A stretch of 64,000 nucleotides of DNA from Melitaea cinxia (GCF_905220565.1 NC_059396.1:19899206-19963205), one strand, 5' to 3'. Positions 1 to 12,075 are shown, counted from the stretch's first letter. The notes: generated from the letters alone by a model not told the origin. Translations and numbers: made by a program.

Positions 1-1439
1 TTAATTTTAAATGAATTCGTTTTCAAGCTAAAAAAGTTATGTATCTAAAACGTTCTTTCCGCAAGCTAGCAAACAATTTCGTTTGTACAGGACTCACGGC
101 GTTTGTCTTTTCGAAATCCCAATATTTCGACGACGTTTCACATGTCACGATCACAAATTACCCACCGGTGTCAGTGACCGTAAAAGCATTAAAACTTATA
201 TTGAAAACTTGTAATTTTCAAGTTAAGAATTTAAGAAAAAAATTACAAAAAATATTTCACCGCAAGCATATAAACCTCCACAATGTTTTAACAAACAAAG
301 CCATCACTCTCTAAAGTCATAAATAAAGTGGAGCACACATTTATTACGTGTATCAAGGAAGTGCTGTGGAGTGAAGGCGTGCAAATGTTTCGAAGGCGAT
401 AAATCTCTATCCGGAAAACTGGCGGCATGAATCATAGGGCTCTGGTTCGCTTCGAGGGCGCTTCGCAAGTAGGTTGAGTGCCACGAGTGGTACCACGTTC
501 AGTTCAGACATGCCGTTATTGGATTCTAGATCTAAAGTGTGGTATCCGTTTATCTACGGATTAATCGGTAAAAACAAAATGATTAAAACGGAAAGTCTAA
601 TTAATGTATGATACAAATTGTTTTTAGCAAAAAAAAAAGAAAACGGAATAATCTGAAAATCAAGCAGATTAAAAGTAATTCTTAGAAAGGTTTTCATTAT
701 ATACAGAATTACGTTTTAAATCATTAAGTTTTCATGAATACATTTACAAATGTTATAGAAACACATTTTATTACCACAATATACCAAAGTATCATGTTAC
801 TATCAAAATGGTTATACATTTTAAATTTCTTTTTTATTGTGTCAAATCGATTCACAAAAAGCCTATCCGAAAGAAATTCATTAATACGATAACGTCATAC
901 GATGTTTATCCGAAAGTGACAGTCACGTCTGTCGTGAGAAACAACAATTGAATAATATAGTATTTGCCGAATATTACAATATTCTCGTGAATATTATAAT
1001 ATTTGACGTGAGGCTTTGATCGCTGTACGCTTTGATTCATTATTCGCTGAAGAGAAAATAGCGGCCTGCGAGCGACAGCTGGATACCGATAATTGACAAT
1101 GTGTGTGAGTCGAATTGAATAAACTCATGGTTCATTTCTCACTGATTTTTACGGTTTTATATCCGCGAGGCAAAAAATCGAAAAGCCAATCTTTTATCTC
1201 AAATATCTGTAGGTACTTTTGGTTCACGCTGATCGTTCGGAATTAGAGAATTCGTGTATCCATAATATCAGCAGATCAGTTTATATTGATAAAAATTCAT
1301 ATGATATTTTCTAATGAGATAGGGCTAACATAATTTGATTTATTGGCATCTTTTAATCTACTAATACTTCAAACACACCAAGTTTACCAGTATCGTCGAA
1401 AAATTGAACCAACAAATTTATAAGTAAACCAGTCACTTC
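1..1439. other. AT-rich stretch without a recognisable gene
   Basis: I see no exon, RNA gene or named repeat here. The 91-residue open frame at 39-314 has no family features and low-complexity composition. At 964-1002 there is a short imperfect direct repeat built on GAATATTACAATATT. The stretch is probably intron or 5' flank of the Sidestep-like gene. Confidence 0.5.
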
Positions 1440-1656
1440 ACTTCAGTCTATCGCAGTCCACTGCTGGACATAGGCCATCACAAGTTCGCGCCAAAAATGG
1501 TGTGAACTCATGTGTCTTGCCCATAGTCACCACGCTGGGCAGGCGGGTTGGTGACCGCAGGGCTGGCTTCATCGCATTGAAGAAGCTTCTGACTTTCTTC
1601 GGCCTGTGTGTTTCAAAGCCAGCAGTTGGATGGCTATCCCGTCATCTGTCGGTTTT
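1440..1656 (-). mobile_element. SINE family A copy, 5'-truncated
   Basis: In minus orientation this carries the body and tail of the repeat seen in full at 6817-7133: the GGCCTATGTCCAGCAGTGGA tail block, the CACGCTGGGCAGGCGG block and the AGCCAGCAGTTGGATGG block. The head (GTGTGGCTACGG) is missing. The open frame at 1502-1915 runs through it and out the other side, so it is not a gene. Confidence 0.85.
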
Positions 1657-2059
1657 TACACAAGTAATTGTCAACAAATCATCCTTAAAATTTATTTCCC
1701 TAAGAAAAATTTATAATAATATTGAAGATCATAATGGAAACACAAAAAAAGATTTATATGATGACGTAATTCTGATTAATGGAAGAAATATGTATGAAGG
1801 TGGAACAAACAAGCGACGAGATGATTTCATCGAACGTCGAAAGCCGCAAGGGAGCGAGGTGGCATGTTTAAATTTGCCATCCTGCATCTTTCCTAACTAT
1901 GTCGCTCATATTTGATAAACAAATATAAAAATAAGAAGCGGCGACGAACGAGGACCGCTGAATAATGGAAACGGTAGATGAGATCAGTATTGAAGCGGCT
2001 TTGTGTTTTCGTTATTTTTGTGTACACAATATTTCTCTTGATATAGCGTGTATAGTTTT

Positions 2060-2312
2060 TTTTTTTTTTTTAATATCCTTACCTTACAAACAGTCGTCTG
2101 TTACTAAGGTAAACAATTTGAAGTTTGTGTTGTAGGTAACAGACGCCTGTTATACGTAGCTACATTTTTTTTGTAGCATGTAATTTGTTTGTAACATGTA
2201 ATTATATCATCTATATATGAAAACGTACATTACATTTATACTCGGAATGGGAATCGTACCCATATGCCCTGGAGCAGAAATCAAGGCCGCTGCACACTGC
2301 GCTGATAGGCTA
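2060..2312 (-). mobile_element. SINE family C copy (tRNA-derived head)
   Basis: Read on the minus strand, the right end resembles a tRNA-like head with an A-box-like GCGCAGTG and a B-box-like GGGTACGATTCCC. It is followed by the family C body, including the block that reads GGTAACAGACG on the plus strand. Diverged; compare the better copies at 36430-36655 and 53393-53655. Confidence 0.65.
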
Positions 2313-2324
2313 TTTTTTAAGAGA

Positions 2325-2545
2325 GATGATGGATATATTCTCTACTATGAAAAACGATCGCATGTGTATATGATAACAACCGGGACCGACGGCTTAACGT
2401 ATTCTCCTAAGCACGATGGGGAGATCCATAAAGACACACATCTAAACTGGAAAGATATGTTTGTACAAATACAAATATCCATTCCGAACAGGAATCGAAT
2501 CCGCAAACCGTCGATGTTTAGGCGTGTACATGGCGCACGCACAAC
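2325..2545 (-). mobile_element. SINE family B fragment
   Basis: On the minus strand this contains the family B head (a B-box-like GGATTCGATTCC), the block ATTTGTATTTGTACAAA and the block CGTTAAGCCGTCGGTCCCGG that are also present at 53734-54074. The 3' LINE-like tail is absent. Open frames on both strands (2217-2594 and 2345-2542) come from the repeat and are not genes. Confidence 0.8.
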
Positions 2546-2599
2546 TACACCAGATTGGTCCAGATTGGGATTGTTGTTTATAAGAAATGTCTAGTTTTG

Positions 2600-3179
2600 A
2601 TGACCAATTTGTTATTCTGCGAATTAATCCCTAATCTCATTTTTACTGATTTTTCCTAGAAAAGACAGTTCTGAATAAAATTATCCCAGTTTTGTTGCCT
2701 GCAAACAAATATTAATATTTAATAAAATACTGTTTTTGAAAATGAACCATATAATATAACTGTCACCGTCGCAAATTGATGGAATAAAAGTTACTGGCAC
2801 TTTTTAGGTACTATTTGATAATATTTCAAACCCTTTCCACGGTATATTTAAATTCCTAATTATTGGTCCTATTATTTAATTATCCTTTCTAAACTATTAA
2901 TAGTAATAACTAATCATCTTTACTGTCCTTGTTGTAAAGTCTTATCCTTATGTTCTTAGTGAGACATAAAGGGGCCAATTTGTATCTATTTTCCTGTTTT
3001 ATACTACGCTGTTATTCTTGTAATTGTTTCTGCACCGTTCTCCAAACAAATAAATAATAATAAGAGTCTTGAAGAATTAAAGTGTTCCAAAGATACACGT
3101 TTTTAGTTTTCATTTAACAACCAAACCAACTATAAAAACTATCAACCAACCAACAAAGAAGCACCAAGGTAAATTAAGC
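2600..3179. other. no gene; AT-rich
   Basis: Nothing coding is visible. The segment around 2930-3065 ends in an (AATAATA)-rich run, which could be the 3' tail of an old retroelement, but I cannot name it. Confidence 0.4.
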
Positions 3180-3232
3180 TGTAAGTCCTACATGGACAAA
3201 AAACCTTCGCCCAACAATGGGACATTATAACC
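3180..3232 (+). mobile_element. SINE family B 3' tail fragment
   Basis: The sequence CCTACATGGACAAAAAACC...CCCAACAATGGGACATTATAAC is a diverged copy of the family B tail (CTACATGG-GAAAGAGGCC-TATGCCCAGCAGTGGGAT). Confidence 0.55.
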
Positions 3233-4800
3233 AACTAATTAAGTTCATTTCAACGAAACTTGAACAAAATGTCGTGCAAATTCTTTATTTAGGTAATACT
3301 AACGCAATGGATCCCGTTATCCTCAATAAACCCGGTAACACGAACATAACAGGTATTACCTTTGCTTCAAATTATTGGAAATAAACAAACGCTTCCGTCA
3401 AAAATATTAATACCTGTAACATCAGTCACTCTAAGCCGTCAGATGCGATGACGGATGAAAGTGAACAACAAACAAGGCTTGTCGATTTATAGCGGGTGCC
3501 ATTTTATTTTTATACTCTCGCAGCGTTGGATTCGCGTATTGTTTTGAGTAATTGCATACATTTCTGTTTTTGAATTTTGATTTTTTTTTTATTTCGAGTG
3601 TTTTAACTAACCCTTTTATTTGTGCCATTTTGTTTTGAGTCAGAATTCTTTATTGGAATTTTTATATTCAATTTTTGATTGTCCGTATTGAAATTCGTAG
3701 AAAAATTAATAATATTGAAGTATTTGTATTACAAAATATGGACGTTATATCAAACATTTGATATTTGGCATAGGTTTAGAGTTGTATTTATCTTAGGTAT
3801 CTACTCATAGTCAATCAAAACCTCGTGCCAAATTTACTTATGAACGTAAAAGTTTTTCGTTGGTATAAATTTTAATGTTGTATTAGAAATGTGATTTGCT
3901 AATGAGAAGCTGACTAAATTCAAAATAATTAACTTTTTTGGATATATTATTATCAGTAACAGTGGCATAATTTTGAAAACATAAAAAAGAAATAAATATG
4001 AAGAATAAAAAACAAGTGTGCTTTAGAAAACGCGACTGAATAAAACTTCTTTAGCAATATACCTGAACTGCGTCTTAGATATACGAAACGTAACTGGCTA
4101 TGAGAATAAAGAGAGAAAGAAAATGAGCGCTCGCACCTCTCCCTTGCTCCGTTCACCTGGCCCGACCAAACTTTTTGAAACTCTCTCGTCACATATTTAC
4201 TAGCTTACATCCCGACCTAATAATACCAGCTTAATAAATTTAATATATACCAGCTCACATCCCGAGTCAAGCGCGCGTAAAAAAGTTTTACTTCAATAAA
4301 AAAAAGGGACAAACTAAATACATAATAAGAATAAAATAATCCGTTATCCTCTAAATAAGTAGCATTAAGAAAAAAACAGACGAATCAAGATTTAACAATT
4401 GGGGAGAATGTGAAGAAAGGCGAAAGAGGTCACGTGCTTAAAAAGGCAGTGATGTCACGTCGACACGCTAAAGGCGCTGCTGCGTGGGTACCGAGCTAAG
4501 GGAATGTAGCAAATTGACAAAGGGCAGATCTCATCGTTTCGCGACTGAAGGCGAGTGAGGTGCCACCCGGAATACGGGATGAGGAACCGGCTTGAAATAA
4601 ATATATTGGGAAACAAAGCTGGGTTAAGAATACTCGCAGCTACTAAATATAGTGGGATCTGTTCAAATATTGATTTACAATTGTGTTAGAATCTTGTGAT
4701 GCTTTTCTTGATGTTACAAAAGTCTAATAGGCTTTGTGTGAAAAAAAAATATATAAAGAGAAATGATTGATGTGTGGTGTATCGTAGGTAAAGATATATG
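3233..4800. other. no gene; one short shared repeat
   Basis: No exon recognised. At about 4150-4215 the string GAAACTCTCTCGTCACATA...ACTAGCTTACAT recurs in diverged form at about 52985-53018 (GTAACTCTCTCGTCACGCAG), so it is an interspersed repeat. The open frame at 3953-4192 overlaps it and is not credible as a gene. Confidence 0.45.
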
Positions 4801-4802
4801 TA

Positions 4803-4896
4803 CGTATAGTGTATAAATAAATAATAAATAAATATCTACACAATCTTGGGGAGGCTTATATCTAACAGTAGACTGTGATAGGCTGAAGTGATGATT
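4803..4896. mobile_element. fused fragments: family C tail (minus) and family A tail (plus)
   Basis: The left part, AAATAAATATCTACACAATC, is the family C terminus in minus orientation. It runs directly into TTGGGGAGGCTTATATCTAAC...GTGATAGGCTGAAGTGATGATTG, a family A / RTE 3' tail in plus orientation. Two tails abut in opposite orientation. Confidence 0.6.
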
Positions 4897-4899
4897 GAT

Positions 4900-6210
4900 T
4901 AAAAGTACATTCCACTGTAACAGTGTTACTTATTAAATATGATATAATTATAAAATGAAACTCGAAATTGCTTTAGGAATCCACCTTATTAAGATTTTTC
5001 TCCGGTGATCATTTTCTAAACAAATACTCGTCGCGTTTTTATGAAATAACTCACTAAATAGCTATTATAAATCTGAGCGGAGATGCTAAGTATTTGTGTC
5101 ACATTTTTCTTTCATAATTCGCGTGAATATTTTGCTAAGATAAAACGGTAAAAAAAATTACCTTCCTATTAGAATGTCGTAAATATTTTCCTTCAACTCT
5201 CTTTTCATTACAAGCTTTGTTTAGTTTTTTATTTTTGGTTACAGTAATATTAATTTACTGAGAATTAATTAAATAATTTAACTCAGATATTTCCTTTAAC
5301 CATCTCTCTTTATAAATTATTTTTTGCTTTAACCACAATTAATCAATATTTTACAATACCCAATTATGTTCATTGTATTACATTGACGCTGATATTTATA
5401 TTGCACAAATGAAAGATTTTTTGTTATAAAGATATGGCTTATAAATGTCCCGCTACTAAGAAAAAGTTTAAGGATTAAGAATAAATAGAAAAATTTAGAA
5501 TTCATTCTCTAGTGTCTGGGAAAATTCAATTTATTCAGAAGGTTAGACTTTATTAAGCTCCGGGACATGATGCAAGATCTTTTTAAACGGAAACACATCT
5601 AAGTAAGACTGTAGTTTTCAAACGTCACAGATGTAAGTGATAGAAACTATCTACATGGAAATAAAACCGATGAGCGGAAAAATAAGACCCTCACTATATT
5701 TCATGTTGTAATCCCTTTTTACGGTTATACACTCTTTTCTCTTTGTGCCTCTTGCCATTTTAATTTTCTACGTTATTGTAGAGTTATGGGTCATATGAGG
5801 TTCTATATGATTTATGGTGGGGATCAGCCGTTCGTGGTTCTTGTTTGTTTTAACTGGGACTAAAATTTATCTGATAAAATATTGTATGGGCAATTGTGTT
5901 AGCAAGAATTTCGTGATTGTAATATGTAATGTTTTATACTTTTTTGTTTTATTTGTGTGATTATGTTGATGATTTTGTTTTTTATTTTAAGGTATTGATA
6001 TCAAAGTGTAAACTTAGGGATGTTATAAGTTTTACGGCTTCCTCTACCCCACCTTTAGCTTCGTAGGCTGTAAATTAATAGACAGATTTATGTAAAGTGT
6101 GATTGTGTGATGGCTAGATATTCGTTATTTACCAATCAAACTCTAATGAGCTGATTTTCTTTAACCCTAAATAGTTTCTAAATTGCTTACAACTACAAAT
6201 ATATGTTTCA
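4900..6210. other. no gene seen
   Basis: AT-rich sequence with no open frame of interest, no splice-flanked coding block and no repeat that I can match elsewhere in the window. Confidence 0.45.
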
Positions 6211-6214
6211 AAAC

Positions 6215-6690
6215 CTAAAATGAAAAAAATACCGACTTCAATTACATCGAAGAACTACGAAACTACGAAACCTACGATTACTACAAAAAAATAGTGAAGT
6301 AAATACGTGTCATCCAAAATTACTCAAAAAGTAGTTATCAGATGTCCATCAAATTTAATATCGATCAAAATTTAAAGTCGACCAAATGAAAAAGCATCAC
6401 CTTTCGATTAAATCAAGAATAATCAAAATCAGTACACCAAGTATAAAGTTATACGGTATAATACAACGTAGATCGAGGAAGAAATCGTCAAGTGAATACG
6501 CATTATTAGATATAACTCAAAAAGTTCTTGTGAGACCCCAATTAAATTTAAGCGAGACCACATGCCACGTACCACCTTTCGATTGAAAAAAGATCATCAA
6601 AATCGGTTCACCCAGTCAAATGTTCTGAGGTACATAAAAATACAATCGAATTGAAAACCTTGTCCTTTTTTGGGAAGTCTGTTAAAAAAG
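6215..6690 (-). repeat. interspersed repeat family D
   Basis: Begins ACCGACTTCAATTACATCG and ends CCTTTTTTGGGAAGTCTGTTAA. These are the two inverted ends (AACCGACTTC and GAAGTCGGTT) that define family D, of which 49823-50580 is the longest copy. Internal blocks such as AAAATCGGTTCACCCAGTCAAA recur in every copy. The open frame at 6386-6586 is repeat sequence. Confidence 0.75.
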
Positions 6691-6816
6691 ACACTTAGTG
6701 TCGATGGATCTCTAAAATACTCGTAAATGTCTTCACGTTCAGAAATCTTCAGAATACCCATTTTATTCTTTAGGAAGTAATCAATTTCTTTTTACTGTGA
6801 CTTATCTGAATATTGT

Positions 6817-7133
6817 GCTGTGTGGCTACGGCACCAAAGAATATAGACACTCCCTCTCTTCCCGTGGTGGGTGGACTAAGGGATAACACAGTTCCACTAC
6901 CACCTTAGAACTTAAGAAGCCGATCGATGGCAGGATAACCATCTAACCGCTGGCTTTGAAACACACAGGCCGAAGACGGGCAGCAGCGTCTTCGGTGCGA
7001 CAAAGCCAGCCCTGCGGTCACCAATCCGCCTGCCCAGCGTGGTGACTATGGGCAACACACATGAGTTCACGCATTTTTGGCGCGAACTTGTGGAGGCCTA
7101 TGTCCAGCAGTGGACTGCAATAGGCTGAAATGA
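6817..7133 (+). mobile_element. SINE family A, full-length with 14-bp TSD
   Basis: The direct repeat TATCTGAATATTGT flanks the unit at 6803-6816 and 7134-7147, which fixes the ends. The element starts GCTGTGTGGCTACGGCACC and ends GGACTGCAATAGGCTGAAATGA, about 317 bp. The head shows no tRNA A/B boxes. A short hairpin-capable block follows (CTAAGGGATAAC region), then a GC-rich body, then a tail identical in type to the end of the RTE-like LINE at 34273-34701. This is the reference copy for the family. Confidence 0.93.
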
Positions 7134-7147
7134 TATCTGAATATTGT

Positions 7148-7925
7148 TAGCTCTTAAGGATAAATAATCGAAACTAAAAGAGTCATTACGCCCTCGCAAC
7201 ACACGTATATTCGCCCTTGACACGCTACATACACTTACATAGTTTCAATATTACACCTGGATACTAAATATTTATATTCGAGAGCTATATAAATGTTTAG
7301 TATAGAGAGCAAATACAAATATAGCTACTCCTAATATTTTAGATTCAAATTTCGAATGATGAAAAAAAAATATTCCGAATAAATACCGGTTTTCGAGCAC
7401 TAATTTTCCGTTAAAAGCTTACAGAACGATTCGGAGAGAGTTTATTAAAATTAACGCTAAGTACAACATTTTTGCTGAGAGTTTTTGATAAATATAAAAA
7501 AATTGAGAGGTCATGATGAAAAATGGATGTTTTTGTTTGATAAAGAGGATTATTGTAGCGTTCGTTTTATCCTTTCTTGTGGATTAGGAACTTTGTAATT
7601 GTTTGAGGTTTAATTACTTAAAAGCTTTTTTGAATTTTATATATTTTTTAATGTTATGATTCAGCATCTCGTCTTCAAGTTGAAGCAGATGTCTGAATGT
7701 TCACTGAACGCTGTTTAGTTTTAATTAGGACACTTTTGCTGAACCACAATTACCTTACTATGCAGTCTCATTTAAATTTATTTTCTACTGAAAATAATTA
7801 ATATAATCATAAGAATTGCATTAATGATGAGCTTAATTCAATTAATTCAACTATCAAGTTTAGTGTCACTAATTTGTGTGGATAATTCATTTTATATTTT
7901 TTTTTCTCGTTTTATTTTATTTCAA
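7148..7925. other. no gene; AT-rich
   Basis: No exon, RNA gene or repeat recognised in this stretch. Confidence 0.45.
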
Positions 7926-7929
7926 TTCA

Positions 7930-8065
7930 TTAAAACCAGACCGTTCTGGTGTAGAGGTTATTGGAGCGGATGTTTGTGTTTGTACAAATATTTTTAGTGG
8001 TTTGGGTGTTTGTTCTTTTGGTTTGCGCTTCACCTCGGACTTTTCCGGTTTTTATTTCAACAATC
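7930..8065 (+). mobile_element. SINE family B head fragment
   Basis: Contains GACCGTTCTGGTGTAGAGG (A-box region) and GTTTGTGTTTGTACAAATAT followed by GGTTTGGGTGTTTG, which are family B blocks. The B box and tail have been lost or diverged. Confidence 0.5.
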
Positions 8066-8194
8066 TGATGAATGCTTAGAATAGAATGTACAGTATGTTT
8101 ATATTTTTAATATTATTGTTACAATTTACTCACATTTTAACTGTAATGATTATTGTAATCCTAAAATTTGACTATTTTAAGTTAAGAAAAGAAA

Positions 8195-8375
8195 GTTAAA
8201 TTGTCTACGCGTAATATTACAGTGCTTACGGCGTTGCTGATAGCAATATTCTTAACATTATCAGTCGGAGACGCGGTTTCGAAACCCGCTGGAGCGGTCA
8301 ATTTTTGATATGATATTCAAAAATGTTTAGAATTCCTAATGTGTGAGTAACACAAAAATAAAATCGTAGATAGCA
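8195..8375 (+). mobile_element. tRNA-like SINE fragment
   Basis: Has a B-box-like GGTTTCGAAACCCGC followed by TTTTTGATATGATATTCAAA and CCTAATGTGTG. The last two blocks recur at 26043-26110, so this is a dispersed repeat. The head resembles a tRNA-derived SINE; the family is not one I can name. Confidence 0.5.
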
Positions 8376-8854
8376 ATATTCTTGTTACACGCATACAAAC
8401 AAATATTCCAGATACTCGCATTTTTAAAAACAACTCCCAAAAATACAAATCCAAGATTTATTATTATTATTATTTTATTATTTTTTTTATATATTTTTTA
8501 TATTTTATTGATTTCAAATTTGTAATCTTTAGTTGAAAATTCCTGATACACGTTGAATATACTCAATATCGCGTTAAGATGTATGAGAACTTATCGAACT
8601 GATCCTGTTGTAACGTGTGACTGTGGTCTTGTAAATATCTGTATCGAACATACTCGTATGTACCTTTCATTTGCAAATATTTTATATCTCAGAAATGTGC
8701 AATTTTTCACAACTGTTGATTGTGTTACAATTTTTATGTAACACAAAGAAAAATCTCTAATTTTTGTTTTACACGTGTGTGGTGTACATGTACGTATGTG
8801 AGTATAATATGTTCATATGTATGTTACATAACGTTTTTGCGTCCCATCCCACAC

Positions 8855-9007
8855 TCCTTTGTAAGTCTCCTGCCCAAAGGTTGCTTGGAAGAGATCGCTG
8901 TATTAGCAATAAGGCCGCCTGTTGCGACTAATGCAAATTCTATTTTTCTGTTAAAACCTTGTATTGGTTTGCGAAAGTGTAAATAAATAAACAAATAAAT
9001 AAATACT
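8855..9007 (+). mobile_element. retroelement 3' end with (AAAT)n tail
   Basis: The block CTGCCCAAAGGTTGCTTGG...AGATCGCTGTATTAGC is followed by TTGTATTGGTTTGCGAAAGT and then AAATAAATAAACAAATAAAT. That layout is typical of the 3' end of a non-LTR element or SINE. From memory this block is common in lepidopteran genomes. No second copy is in this window to confirm. Confidence 0.5.
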
Positions 9008-9178
9008 ATTTTTTTTTATTATTTAATTCGTGTTGAAATAAAGCAACCATACAAGACCGTAGAGTATAAACTGTTCATACCTGTATATATTTTGTCAATC
9101 ACGATTTGACCACCCAAGCAACTACTCGAAACATCAAAATTTCAAACAGTCCAATAAAATAAAGTTACCTTGTTTCAG

Positions 9179-9387
9179 TTTCGACGTACGCGGCAAGCAT
9201 ATATCGGAAGCGACGCACTGGTCTGCTCCAGAAGTGTTTGGACCTCGAGCACATTTCTCCACCTCACCGCCTCCAGCATCACTCCTCGTCAGAGATGTCA
9301 AGAGAAGAGATGAAGGCGTCTACCGCTGTCGTGTCGACTTCCGCAACACACAGACCACCAGCTTTAGATACAATCTCACTGTTGTTG
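9179..9387 (+). CDS. Sidestep-like Ig-superfamily protein, exon (end of Ig domain 1)
   Basis: Sidestep proteins are Ig-superfamily membrane proteins; Drosophila Sidestep acts in motor axon guidance by binding Beaten-path receptors. This exon has an acceptor CAG at 9176-9178 and a donor GTTAGT at 9388. It contributes one base of a split codon, 69 full codons and one trailing base. The translation contains HWSAPEVFGPRAHF, then DEGVYRCRVDF with the second Ig cysteine, then an N-L-T sequon just before the exon end. The Y-x-C-R-V-D-F signature after an aligned W is what led me to the Sidestep family. The first half of Ig domain 1 must lie upstream and I do not find it in the window. The paralogue cannot be assigned from one partial domain. 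The open frame at 9238-9423 is a shadow in another frame. Confidence 0.88.
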
Positions 9388-9673
9388 GTTAGTATTATTG
9401 TTGTTATGAATATTTATATTTGAATAGCGTAAATGATGTTGTGTCTGCAATCTGACCATAGTTGGTAATCATTCTTGACTTTGGATTCACAGACACATAT
9501 TTTTCAGTTCTTAATATGAAATTTAATAATAAATTGAGGTAATATTTAGTGCTTTTTTATTGTTATGTAAAATTTAAAATGAAATTCAGAAATACTCAAA
9601 AAAGTTAGACTTCATTATAGAGATTTCATCAATACACACAATCAATTTCAATACTTTTGCAATGTCTCGTGTA

Positions 9674-10024
9674 ATAATGTGTAAAGTTGGAGTCTGCTGA
9701 CAGAAATCTGTTATTAATTTCATTACAAGACTTAATTAAAAGTCTCAAACTTGAAAACAATTATTGAAATTATCAAAGCGAATTGTCTTCGTTTCGCCCT
9801 CCTACTCAGAATAGTGTGTATGTACACATATGTCTGTATTGTACGTCCCGTTTCATAATGTGTAAAGTTGGAGCCTGCTGACAGAAATCTTTTAATAATT
9901 TCATTACGAGACTTAATTAAAAGTCTCGGACTTGAAAACAATTACTGAAATTGTCAAAGCAAATTGTCTTCGTTTCGCCCTTCTACTCAGAATAGTGTGT
10001 GTGTACATATGTCTGTATTGTACG
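9674..10024. repeat. tandem duplication of a ~172-bp unit
   Basis: Unit 1 is 9674-9845 and unit 2 is 9855-10024, with a period of 181 bp. Both begin ATAATGTGTAAAGTTGGAG and end GTCTGTATTGTACG. Differences are scattered single bases and small indels. Each unit has an internal palindrome-like segment, for example GAGACTTAATTAAAAGTCTC in unit 2. The minus-strand open frame at 9732-9941 straddles the two units and is not a gene. Confidence 0.9.
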
Positions 10025-11803
10025 CAACCCCAACAAAGTTCGTCTCGTTAGTATCTCGTACACACGAATTATTGTCGAGGAGTGATCGATAGCCCGAAGT
10101 TTGTAGGAATGTTCAATCAACGTCTCTTTTACCCCATATTCATCAACCAAGTAGGTTATATTAATTTAATTAACATACTCTGCTAGGATTTCCTCAGCGT
10201 TATAAATAACTGTCATTTAATTAGTATAACGTATAATATCGTGATAAACAATTTTACTTAGTACGAGATGTGTCTTAGTAAACGACAGTTTGAGAAGCGG
10301 TAATGAAATAGTTTGTAGCTTGGATTAGACTGCAGCATGTCTTAGTAATGATCTCATACATTACACCATTTGAAAGTGATTTTGAAAACCAATTATAATC
10401 GAAATGTATTTAATATCAAAGAAACGTCTAGAAAAACGAGATTCTGCAACAATATCAACTCAAATCATCATACTCACATTTTGCACTATTTTTTTATCAG
10501 CATCTGCTATTTTATAAAATTTTACTGACTATCAATTTTAGTTAAAATGCTTCTTAACATTTGACCTGCAGGATCCAAAAGAATCAAAAATTAATCATTT
10601 ATCGCGAATTTTAATTTGCTTATAATCGTTATTAGTGTTTGTGCGAAAAAATAAGCTTCAACCTGAAAACGAATATTAATTTGTATAAAAATGTTATGTC
10701 GAATCTAAAGTTTGATATCAAACAAATTTCGATCATCATTACTGTAGAAAGTTCGTTGATAGACACAAATTCAAATATAGAGAAAAAATCTAATATTATA
10801 AATGGCACGTGTTGCCTTTATTCATAGATAGATATCAATCGATGAGCGTGAAGTTTTACTTTCATGTTAACTTTAAAAGAGTATCCGATGACCTTATGAA
10901 ATGCCATGGAAATGCTAATAGCTATCGTTCCTCGCACCTGAACGTGATAACTGCGGATAAATGTCAGAGTGGAAATAACGTATTATTTTCATGCGTAAAA
11001 ATAATGGGGCCTATTGGAATGGAAGCGATAGTAGAGGAGCTAGCGAGCGACACTCGAATGCGTTCGCAAAATAGAAGTGATTATGCTGTTGTACACATTG
11101 ATCGGATTATGTTCGCTTATAAATGTTTTTCTCATTTTTTAATAATTTATTTGAATGGTAATGTCTGTGAAATATTTATTGCATTGTACTTTTTTTCATA
11201 TATAAATAATTTCATACACTATTTTAGTATAATAATTTGTTTTTTACGTATATATAATTACATTGGAACCAAAAAGTTTTTCTTTAATTTTTAAAATAGA
11301 TAAGATATAAAAATTACATCCTGCCTTAATATTTTATATGTTTATTTATTACAGTATTTCTAATTCATAAAAAAAAGATTTTAAGCTATTACAAAATCTT
11401 TAAGCAGCGTAGCTCTTAGTAATACAATACAGTAATATCGAGTTTTTTTCAAGAGACAAACCAAATAAGCATGTAGCTATAGTTGTTAGTTTCGTACACA
11501 ATAATATATCAACCGACCTGTTATTTGCTTGTGAGTTTTGAAAATATATTTTCAACTTTCACGAAAAGTATAATAGCCACGAAGCAAAAACTAATCACTT
11601 AAGTAGAAACGCATTTCAACATTGCCTTGCTTCACTCACACGGACGAATGAAACTATACACTATAGTAAAATAACTAGATGAAATATTACCTCTAAAACC
11701 GGAGATCAAAAGAATATTATTTCACTTAATATTAGGAAAGGTAAATATGATGAATTTTGAAGTGAATTGAGATATATACCTCACACACGCCGGTATATAT
11801 ACA
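10025..11803. other. intron, no gene seen
   Basis: The 161-residue open frame at 10809-11294 has no recognisable domain, a phenylalanine- and isoleucine-rich AT-driven C-terminus and no splice or promoter support, so I do not call it. Confidence 0.45.
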
Positions 11804-11839
11804 CCATAACATACCCCGGCTATCCGGGGTATGTTATGG
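11804..11839. repeat. perfect 16-bp inverted repeat with 4-base loop
   Basis: CCATAACATACCCCGG, loop CTAT, then CCGGGGTATGTTATGG. The arms are exactly complementary and an additional A:T pair extends the stem. It stands out because its GC-rich core lies in very AT-rich intron. I do not assign a function. Confidence 0.92.
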
Positions 11840-11989
11840 TCTAAGGTGACGCTGTAAAGAACTGTGTCCTTTCGCCTGTCACCGCCCAGGTGGACCAAAG
11901 TTCGAAAAGACAAATTTGGTATAAATGTCTCTAACATTTGTATTAAAATTCATGTCTTCCTTTAAGTCGTTAATTTTGAAATTTATCGG

Positions 11990-12075
11990 GAGACAACTTG
12001 TAATAGCCCATTGCTGGGCATAAGCATCTTTTTCCAACTACATAAGGATTGGAGCTTAATCCACTACGCTGCTGC
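11990..12075 (-). mobile_element. SINE family B 3' tail fragment
   Basis: Minus orientation: TAATAGCCCATTGCTGGGCAT, then a stretch like CCTTCTCCTACATGG in reverse, then GAGCTTAATCCACTACGCTG. These are blocks of the family B tail seen at 53734-54074. Confidence 0.65.

Noticed and set aside
1502..1915. 137-residue frame
   Set aside because: First half is antisense SINE A; no start context or family features.
10809..11294. 161-residue frame
   Set aside because: No domain recognised, C-terminus is AT-driven, no splice or transcript support.
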